NCBI GenBank assembly: GCA_964579765.1
Contig: CAZOIK010000358.1
Span: forward strand, 1-19,004
DNA length: 19,004 bases
Direction: 5' to 3'
Source: DATNBT01 sp964579765
GTDB taxonomy: Bacteria > Acidobacteriota > Vicinamibacteria > Vicinamibacterales > CAVVIG01
The position numbers were made by a program, and so were the translations under genes. This document shows, in pieces, positions 5,812 to 10,993 of this stretch (the stretch's first letter is position 1; each line of letters starts with the position of its first letter). Below the pieces are notes generated by a model that ran no database searches, was not told the DNA's origin, and was given only the letters and a program-made list of their open reading frames with translations.

Positions 5812-6203
5812 GTCAGCTCGACGAGCGTGCGGTCGGGCTGCACGAGCTCGCCCTCCCGGCAGTGTACCGCCGCGACGACGCCGTCGGACGGCGCGCGCAG
5901 CGGCAGCTCCATCTTCATCGCCTCGAGGACGACGAGCGTGTCGCCGTGGCGGACCGCCTGTCCCGGCGCGACGAGGACTTTGACGACGGTCGCCGGCATC
6001 GGCGCCGCCAGTTCGTAGCGTCCGCCTTTGTGGGGGCCGCCTTCAGGCGGCCTTTGGTAGGGCGGCCCTTTCAGGGCCGCCTTTTCCCGATACACCTGCC
6101 CCTCGCAGAACGCCCACACGTCGTCCGCCGATCCCGCGACGTAGACGATCGTCTGCCGCCCCTCGTCCTCGACGCGATACGTGCCCGGTCCGACGCGCGT
6201 CAC
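5808..6203 (-). CDS. Biotin carboxyl carrier protein, separate C-terminal part of methylcrotonyl-CoA carboxylase alpha
   Basis: The C-terminal half is a biotinyl domain (about 66-130) with EAMKM, biotinylated at Lys 97. It would shuttle carboxyl groups between the biotin carboxylase and the LiuB carboxyltransferase. The first 40 residues (TYRVEDEGRQTIVYVAG...VWAFCEGQVYRE) look like the end of the BT beta-barrel linking domain that in normal alpha subunits sits between carboxylase and carrier. I chose GTG at 6203, giving 131 residues, because it forms a GTGA overlap with the biotin carboxylase stop, as at neighbouring junctions; GTG at 6230 is the longest alternative. Residues 41-57 are encoded by two palindromic repeats lying in frame in the linker. 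Their Pro/Gly-rich composition (GPPYQRPPEGGPHKGG) suggests the linker tolerated the insertion. Confidence 0.88.
   Translation of the reverse strand: MTRVGPGTYRVEDEGRQTIVYVAGSADDVWAFCEGQVYREKAALKGPPYQRPPEGGPHKGGRYELAAPMPATVVKVLVAPGQAVRHGDTLVVLEAMKMELPLRAPSDGVVAAVHCREGELVQPDRTLVELT
6035..6081. repeat. Palindromic repeat pair inside the biotin carrier gene
   Basis: Two hairpins lie side by side: GGCCGCC-TTCA-GGCGGCC (6035-6052) and GGCGGCCCT-TTC-AGGGCCGCC (6061-6081). The second is the exact reverse complement of 2357-2377. Both are translated in the biotin carrier frame without a stop; the CTGAAA core is read as Leu-Lys rather than as TGA. Confidence 0.88.
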
Positions 6204-7720
6204 GGCCGCCACGACGTGAGCACCTCCCACGGATCGCGCGCGGCGCGCGCCTCGCCCGACTCCTGACTGGAGACTGGAGACTGGAGACTGGAGACTGGAG
6301 ACTGCTGATGCGCGGCGATGGCCTCGCGCACGGCCTCCGGCATCGCCGTCGCCGGCTGTGCGAGCGACGCGCCTTCCTCGTCGAGGAACCGCGTGTCCAC
6401 CTCGCCGGCGCGGAAGCGCGCGTCCTCGAGGATGCGCAGCAGAAACGCGATGTTCGTCTGGACGCCGAGGATCGGGAACTCGCGCAGCGCCGACCTCAGC
6501 CGCGCGATCGCTTCGTCGCGCGTCGCGGCCGTCGCGATCACTTTGGCGATGAGCGGGTCGTAGTGCACCGGGATCTCACCGCCTTCCTCGACGCCGGCGT
6601 CCACGCGGACGCCGGGCATCCGCGGCTCGCGGTAGAGCAGGAGCCGGCCGGCCTGCGGCAGAAACCCGTGCGCCGGATCCTCCGCGTAGACGCGCGCCTC
6701 GACGGCGGGGCCGCGCTGGGTGATCGACGGCGACAGCCACGGCAGCGGCTCGCCCGAGGCGACGAGGATCTGCGCGCGGACCATGTCGAGGCCCGTCACC
6801 TGCTCGGTGACCGGATGCTCGACTTGCAGCCGCGTGTTCATCTCGAGGAAGTAGAAGCGCTCCGTGCCGCGCCCGCCGGAGGTGTCCACGAGGAACTCGA
6901 CGGTGCCGGCGTTGCGATAGCCGCACGCGCGCGCGGCCTGCACGGCCGCGTCGGTCATGCGCGAGCGCAGCCGCCCCGTCATGATCGGCGACGGGCTCTC
7001 TTCGATCACTTTCTGATGCCGCCGCTGCGTCGAGCACTCGCGCTCGAAGAGGTGCACGACATGGTCGTGATCGTCGGCGAACACCTGCACCTCGATGTGC
7101 CGCGGGCGATCCAGGACGCGCTCGACATAGAGCGTGCCGTCGCCGAACGCCGACTCGGCTTCGCGCCGCGCGGCCTGGATGGCCTCGACGCTCTGTCCCG
7201 GATCGTCGAGGCGCCGCATCCCCTTGCCGCCGCCGCCCGCCGACGCCTTCACCAGGACGGGACAGCCGAGGCGCGCGATGACGGCGGCGATGCCTTCGTC
7301 GGTCTGGTTGTGCGGTGTCTCGCCGGGAACAACCGGGACGCCCGCGGCCTGCATCAGCTTCCGCGAAGCGATCTTCGATCCCATCTGCGCAATGGTCGCC
7401 GACGGCGGGCCGACGTAGACGATGCCGGCGTGTTCGCACGCCGCGGCGAACTGCGGGTTCTCCGAGAGGAAGCCGTACCCCGGATGCACGGCGTCCGCGC
7501 CGCTCGTGCGCACGGCGTCGAGGATGCGCGTGATCGAGAGATAGCTGTCGGCGGCCGGGGCCGGGCCGATGTGGACGGCGCGGTCGGCGGCGTTGACGTG
7601 CGGCGCGCGGCGGTCGGCGTCCGAGTAGACGGCGACGCTTTCGACGCCCATTTCGCGGCACGCGCGGACGACGCGCAGGGCAATCTCGCCGCGGTTCGCG
7701 ATCAGCAGCCGCTTGATCAT
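6200..7720 (-). CDS. liuD: Biotin carboxylase subunit of methylcrotonyl-CoA carboxylase (N-terminal part of alpha)
   Basis: This 506-residue protein does the ATP-dependent carboxylation of biotin. Visible motifs: LIANRGEIA (6-14), the HPGYGFLSEN segment (79-88), the Gly-rich ATP loop KASAGGGGKGM (158-168), ERECSTQRRHQKVIEE (226-241) and catalytic EMNTRLQVEH (293-302). Typical alpha subunits are near 660 residues and continue into a BT linker and biotin domain; here the protein stops after ARDPWEVLTSWRP, which resembles the start of that linker, and the carrier is a separate ORF. Start ATG at 7720 overlaps the hydratase stop (ATGA). Residues 472-486 are encoded by a 7-bp tandem repeat. The neighbouring liuB, liuC and HMG-CoA lyase point to methylcrotonyl-CoA rather than acetyl- or propionyl-CoA as substrate. 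Confidence 0.92.
   Translation of the reverse strand: MIKRLLIANRGEIALRVVRACREMGVESVAVYSDADRRAPHVNAADRAVHIGPAPAADSYLSITRILDAVRTSGADAVHPGYGFLSENPQFAAACEHAGIVYVGPPSATIAQMGSKIASRKLMQAAGVPVVPGETPHNQTDEGIAAVIARLGCPVLVKASAGGGGKGMRRLDDPGQSVEAIQAARREAESAFGDGTLYVERVLDRPRHIEVQVFADDHDHVVHLFERECSTQRRHQKVIEESPSPIMTGRLRSRMTDAAVQAARACGYRNAGTVEFLVDTSGGRGTERFYFLEMNTRLQVEHPVTEQVTGLDMVRAQILVASGEPLPWLSPSITQRGPAVEARVYAEDPAHGFLPQAGRLLLYREPRMPGVRVDAGVEEGGEIPVHYDPLIAKVIATAATRDEAIARLRSALREFPILGVQTNIAFLLRILEDARFRAGEVDTRFLDEEGASLAQPATAMPEAVREAIAAHQQSPVSSLQSPVSSQESGEARAARDPWEVLTSWRP
6266..6300. repeat. Five tandem copies of a 7-bp unit inside the biotin carboxylase gene
   Basis: ACTGGAG is repeated five times without error (minus strand CTCCAGT), followed by a partial ACTG. 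It encodes QQSPVSSLQSPVSSQ near the protein's C-terminus. The unit length is not a multiple of three, so a change of copy number shifts the reading frame. All three frames through the unit are free of stops. Confidence 0.92.
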
Positions 7721-8514
7721 TTCGCCCAGCGAGGCTTCCGCTTCTCGAGGAACGCGCGGAGGCCTTCCTGGCCTTCGGCCGAGGCGCGACGCGAGGCGAG
7801 CGCCCGCGCCGTGAGCGCCGTCACGTCGGCCGGGACGCCGGCGTGCACGACGTCGCGAATCAAGGCCTTCGCCGCCGCGATCGCGTCGGGGCCGGCGGTG
7901 AGCAGCTCGGCGACGTAGCGCGCGACCGTGTCGTCGAGCTCGCCTGACGGCACGACGGCGTGGACCAGATCCACTTTGTAGGCGCGCGCGGCGGGGAAGC
8001 GGGCGCCCGTGACGAACAGCTCGCGTGCCGCCGAGACGCCGATCTTGGCGACGACGAACGGCGAGATGACGGCGGGGACGATGCCGAGCTTCACTTCCGT
8101 GAAGCCGAACACGGCGTCCTCGGCCGAGACGACGATGTCGCAGACGGCGGTGAGGCCGGCGCCGCCGCCGATGGCCGCGCCATGGACGCGGGCGACGAGT
8201 GGAATCGGCAGCTCGTCGAGCGCGCGGAACATTTGCGACGCCAGCGTCGCGTCGCGGACGTTGTCCTGTTCGGAGTTCTGCGAGATGGCCTGTAGCCACG
8301 TCAGGTCGGCGCCCGCGCAGAACGCCTTGCCCGCGCCGCTCTTGACCGCGACGCGCGGCGCGTCCGGCGCTCCCGCGGAGGCGCGCACGCCGGCCGCCCA
8401 CGCGGTCAGCTCGGCGACCATCTCGGCGTTGAACGCGTTGCGCACCTCGGGCCGGTTGAGCGTCAGGCGCTCGACTGATCCGTCACGCGTCGTCGTCAGG
8501 AATCGGTAGTTCAT
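7717..8514 (-). CDS. liuC: Methylglutaconyl-CoA hydratase (enoyl-CoA hydratase family)
   Basis: This 265-residue crotonase-fold protein contains LTLNRPEVRNAFNAEM, the oxyanion-hole segments KAFCAGADLTWL and HGAAIGGGAGLTAVCDIV, and FGFTEVKLGIVPAVISPFV with the Glu region expected in active hydratases. It would hydrate 3-methylglutaconyl-CoA to HMG-CoA; the specific substrate is inferred from the operon, since crotonases look alike. The start is ATG at 8514 (MNYRFL); the same frame is open much further upstream across liuB, but that part is non-coding shadow. The stop overlaps the biotin carboxylase start (ATGA). An 80-bp gap with CACGAAG repeats separates it from liuB, making it the widest gap of the operon. 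Confidence 0.92.
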   Translation of the reverse strand: MNYRFLTTTRDGSVERLTLNRPEVRNAFNAEMVAELTAWAAGVRASAGAPDAPRVAVKSGAGKAFCAGADLTWLQAISQNSEQDNVRDATLASQMFRALDELPIPLVARVHGAAIGGGAGLTAVCDIVVSAEDAVFGFTEVKLGIVPAVISPFVVAKIGVSAARELFVTGARFPAARAYKVDLVHAVVPSGELDDTVARYVAELLTAGPDAIAAAKALIRDVVHAGVPADVTALTARALASRRASAEGQEGLRAFLEKRKPRWAK

Positions 8515-8528
8515 CAGTTCAAGCACAC

Positions 8529-8562
8529 CACGAAGCCACGAAGAACGCGAAGACGCACGAAG
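8529..8562. repeat. Cluster of CACGAAG heptamers in the liuB-liuC gap
   Basis: CACGAAG occurs at 8529, 8537 and 8556, with a variant CGCGAAG at 8546. The cluster is purine-rich and unlike the surrounding coding DNA. It occupies the only sizeable gap inside the operon. On the transcribed strand the units read CTTCGTG. Confidence 0.6.
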
Positions 8563-8594
8563 AAAACAGCCACCGCCGAGGAAAGGTTTCGCTC

Positions 8595-10205
8595 CTACAT
8601 CCGGAACACCCCGAACCGCGCCTCGGGAATCGGCGCGTTGTACGCGGCCGACAGCCCGAGCGCCAGCGTCGATCGTGTCTCCACCGGATCCATCACCCCG
8701 TCGTCCCACAACCGGGCGGTCGAGTAGTAGGGCGAGCCTTCGTGGTCGTACTGCGCGAGGATGGGCTCGCGGATCGCCGCGTCTTCCTCGGCCGACAGCG
8801 TTGAGCCTGCCCGCGCGGCCTGATCGCGCTTGACGGTCGCGAGCACCGTCGCCGCCTGCTCGCCGCCCATGACCGAGATGCGCGCGTTCGGCCACATCCA
8901 CAGGAAGCGCGGGTCGTACGCGCGGCCGCACATCCCGTAGTTGCCGGCGCCGAACGACCCGCCGATGACGACCGTGAACTTGGGCACGACCGAGTTGGCC
9001 ACCGCGTGCACCATCTTCGCGCCGTCCTTCGCGATGCCCGCGCGCTCGTACTGCCGGCCGACGATGAAGCCGGTGATGTTCTGGAGAAAGATCAGCGGCA
9101 CGCCGCGCAGGTTGCAGAGCTCGATGAAGTGCGTCGCCTTCAGCGCCGACTCGGAGAAGAGCACGCCGTTGTTGGCGACGATGCCGACGAGGAAGCCGTG
9201 CAGGCGCGCGAAGCCGGTAACGAGCGTGTCGCCGTAGCGCGCCTTGAACTCGTCGAAGCGCGAGCCGTCCACCAGCCGCGCGAGGATCTCGTGGACGTCG
9301 TACGGCTTCCGGATGTCCGCGTTCACGATGCCGTAGAGCTCGGCGGGGTCGTACTTCGGATCTTCGGGCGTCGTCAGGTCGCCGGGCAGGCGCTTTGCCT
9401 GCCCGTGGAGACCTGCCACGATCGTCCGGCACTGTCGCAGCGCCTCCGCGTCGTCGGCGGCGAAGTAGTCCGCGACGCCGGAGAGGCGCGTGTGGACGTC
9501 GGCGCCGCCGAGCTCCTCGGCGGTGACGTCTTCGCCGGTCGCCGCCTTCACGAGCGGCGGACCGCCGAGGAAGATCGTCCCCGTGCCGTTGACGATGATC
9601 GTCTCGTCCGACATCGCCGGTACGTACGCGCCGCCGGCCGTGCACGAGCCCATGACGACGGCGATCTGCGGGATCTTCTCCGCCGACATGCGTGCCTGGT
9701 TGAAGAAGATGCGGCCGAAGTGCTCGCGATCGGGAAAGACCTCGGCCTGCATCGGCAGGAACGCGCCGCCCGAGTCCACGAGGTAGACGCAGGGCAGCCG
9801 GTTGTCGAGCGCCACCTGCTGCGCGCGCAGGTGCTTCTTCACCGTCATCGGGTAGTACGTGCCGCCCTTCACCGTCGCGTCGTTGGCGACCACGAGCACT
9901 TCGCGGCCCGACACGCGGCCGATGCCGGTGACGAGGCCCGCGGCGGGCGCGTCGCTGTCGTACATGCCGAAGGCGGCGAGCGGCGACAGCTCGAGAAACG
10001 GCGATCCGTGATCGAGCAGGAGATCGATCCGCTCGCGCACCGGCAGCTTGCCCTGTTCGCGGTGGCGCTGCAGATATTTCGGCCCGCCGCCCTGGCGCGC
10101 GGCGGCGACGCGGTCGCGCAGCTGCTGCACCAGCTGCTGCATCCGCTCGCGGTTGGCGAGGAACGTCTCGTCGGCCGGATCGATCCGCGACTCAATCGGC
10201 TGCAT
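8595..10205 (-). CDS. liuB: Methylcrotonyl-CoA carboxylase carboxyltransferase (beta) subunit
   Basis: The 536 residues match the usual length of LiuB/MCC beta. The protein transfers the carboxyl group from biotin to 3-methylcrotonyl-CoA. It has the N-terminal crotonase-like half with KVRERIDLLLD-type sequence (LPVRERIDLLLDHGSPFLELS), GSCTAGGAYVPAMSDE and GTIFLGGPPLVKAATGE, and the C-terminal half with NNGVLFSESALKATHF, GFIVGRQYERAGIAKDGAKM, GGSFGAGNYGMCGRAYDPRF and MGGEQAATVLATVKRDQ. These last motifs are typical of methylcrotonyl or geranyl-type rather than propionyl-type subunits. It starts 9 nt after the zinc-ribbon gene. A 41-bp palindrome lies within the coding sequence at 9375-9415, in the variable segment LHGQAKRLPGDLTTPEDP. 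Confidence 0.95.
   Translation of the reverse strand: MQPIESRIDPADETFLANRERMQQLVQQLRDRVAAARQGGGPKYLQRHREQGKLPVRERIDLLLDHGSPFLELSPLAAFGMYDSDAPAAGLVTGIGRVSGREVLVVANDATVKGGTYYPMTVKKHLRAQQVALDNRLPCVYLVDSGGAFLPMQAEVFPDREHFGRIFFNQARMSAEKIPQIAVVMGSCTAGGAYVPAMSDETIIVNGTGTIFLGGPPLVKAATGEDVTAEELGGADVHTRLSGVADYFAADDAEALRQCRTIVAGLHGQAKRLPGDLTTPEDPKYDPAELYGIVNADIRKPYDVHEILARLVDGSRFDEFKARYGDTLVTGFARLHGFLVGIVANNGVLFSESALKATHFIELCNLRGVPLIFLQNITGFIVGRQYERAGIAKDGAKMVHAVANSVVPKFTVVIGGSFGAGNYGMCGRAYDPRFLWMWPNARISVMGGEQAATVLATVKRDQAARAGSTLSAEEDAAIREPILAQYDHEGSPYYSTARLWDDGVMDPVETRSTLALGLSAAYNAPIPEARFGVFRM
9375..9415. repeat. Nested palindrome inside liuB
   Basis: Perfect 9-bp arms CGGGCAGGC and GCCTGCCCG flank a GCTTT loop (9383-9405). 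An outer pair, CAGGTC (9375-9380) and GACCTG (9410-9415), extends the symmetry. It resembles the GGCAGGC/GCCTGCC arms at 18150-18179. It encodes the stretch GLHGQAKRLPGDL of the carboxyltransferase. Confidence 0.75.
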
Positions 10206-10214
10206 CAGACCTGC

Positions 10215-10412
10215 CTACCATCCGCAGCAATCCGACTTGTAGCCGCACTGCGCGCAGCGCCAGACGGCGTGCATCCGGTACACCTCGCCGCCGCAGCGGT
10301 CGCAGAAGATCTTCTCGTCGGGGGCGCCGGCGCCGCCGGCCGGCTGCGAGATGAGGCCCGTCTTGAGCGGCGTGATCGGTTTGATCGGCTTGCTGTCGTT
10401 GTGCTCGGGCAT
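10215..10412 (-). CDS. Small zinc-ribbon protein in the leucine operon
   Basis: This 65-residue protein has a flexible, Pro/Lys-rich N-terminus (1-33) followed by C37-x2-C40, C53-x2-C56 and a terminal C62-C63-G-W. The two CxxC pairs fit a zinc-ribbon; the pattern FCDRCGGEVYRMHAVWRCAQCGYKSDCCGW reads like a compact metal-binding knuckle. The function is not known to me. It lies 5 nt after the PfpI-like gene and 9 nt before liuB, so it is almost surely cotranscribed with both. A rubredoxin-like iron site is possible because both use paired CxxC, but the extra CC end argues for something else. Confidence 0.8.
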   Translation of the reverse strand: MPEHNDSKPIKPITPLKTGLISQPAGGAGAPDEKIFCDRCGGEVYRMHAVWRCAQCGYKSDCCGW

Positions 10413-10417
10413 GGCCC

Positions 10418-10966
10418 TCAGCGCGGAGGGCGCGCGGCGACCGCGCGCACGATGGCGTCGGTGAAGACGGGGATGTCGTCCGGCTTGCGCGACGTGATGA
10501 GGTTGCCGTCCTCGACGACCGGCTTGTCCACGTAGAGGCCGCCGGCGTTCTTGACGTCGAGGGCGATCGACGGCCAGCAGGTGAGCGTCCTGCCTTTCAC
10601 GGCGTTCGCCGAGATGAGGAGCGACGGCGCGTGGCAGATGGCGGCGACCGGCTTGCCCGCGGCGTACATGTCGCGCGTGAAGTCGATCATCGCGTGCCGC
10701 ATGCGCATCTTGTCGGGCGCGTAGCCGCCGGGGATGACGACGGCGTCGAAGTCGGCAGTCTTCGCGGCGCCCGCGGCGAGCTCGGAGGTGACGAGGGTGC
10801 CGTGCTTCTTGCCCTTGAACTCGGTCGGTGCGGTGGGGCCGACGATGACGACCGTCGCGCCGGCAGCGGCCAGGGCGTCGCGCGGTCCGGTCAGCTCGCT
10901 GTCTTCGAAGTCGTTCTCGACGAGCATCGCGATGCGGCGTCCGGCGAGCGCGGCCGAGTCGGACAT
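10418..10966 (-). CDS. DJ-1/PfpI family protein
   Basis: This 182-residue protein has the DJ-1/PfpI fold: RIAMLVENDFEDSEL with Glu 17, VVIPGGYAPDKMR (oxyanion region, GG 80-81), and the nucleophile elbow AICHAP with Cys 111 and His 112. The family includes PfpI/YhbO-like proteins annotated as glyoxalase, deglycase or protease; the exact activity cannot be read here. It is the first gene of the leucine operon and starts back-to-back with the YyaL-like gene, with only 27 bp between the two starts. The start ATG at 10966 is supported by a TAGAAT 6 nt upstream, consistent with a leaderless transcript. Confidence 0.92.
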   Translation of the reverse strand: MSDSAALAGRRIAMLVENDFEDSELTGPRDALAAAGATVVIVGPTAPTEFKGKKHGTLVTSELAAGAAKTADFDAVVIPGGYAPDKMRMRHAMIDFTRDMYAAGKPVAAICHAPSLLISANAVKGRTLTCWPSIALDVKNAGGLYVDKPVVEDGNLITSRKPDDIPVFTDAIVRAVAARPPR

Positions 10967-10972
10967 GGCGCG

Positions 10973-10987
10973 ATTCTACGTCATAAT
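10973..10987. promoter_or_regulatory. Back-to-back -10 boxes between divergent genes
   Basis: In the 27-bp gap, the minus strand has TAGAAT (10978-10973) and the plus strand has CATAAT (10982-10987), each exactly 6 nt before its start codon. For the plus direction a CGGACA at 10960-10965 with 16-bp spacing could serve as -35; no good -35 is seen for the other direction. Both messages would start at or next to the initiation codon. Confidence 0.45.
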
Positions 10988-10993
10988 CAATCG

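Noticed and set aside
6200..6230. A sequencing error joining biotin carboxylase and carrier genes
   Set aside because: Not excluded, but the GTGA overlap matching the other operon junctions favours a real split. It needs read-level confirmation.
6266..6300. A CRISPR-like array
   Set aside because: Units are only 7 bp, contiguous and without spacers.
6308..7918. Long plus-strand ORF (536 residues) opposite the biotin carboxylase
   Set aside because: Its Arg/Ala/Asp-rich translation mirrors the real gene on the other strand, as expected at high GC, and shows no motifs.
6200..8401. A 733-residue ORF extending the biotin carboxylase upstream
   Set aside because: Homology begins at MIKRLLIANRGEIA (7720); the preceding part is a shadow of the hydratase gene.
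7717..9645. A 642-residue minus-strand ORF covering the hydratase and much of liuB
   Set aside because: Only the last 265 residues look like protein (crotonase motifs from ATG 8514). The upstream part is Arg/Gly-rich antiframe of liuB.
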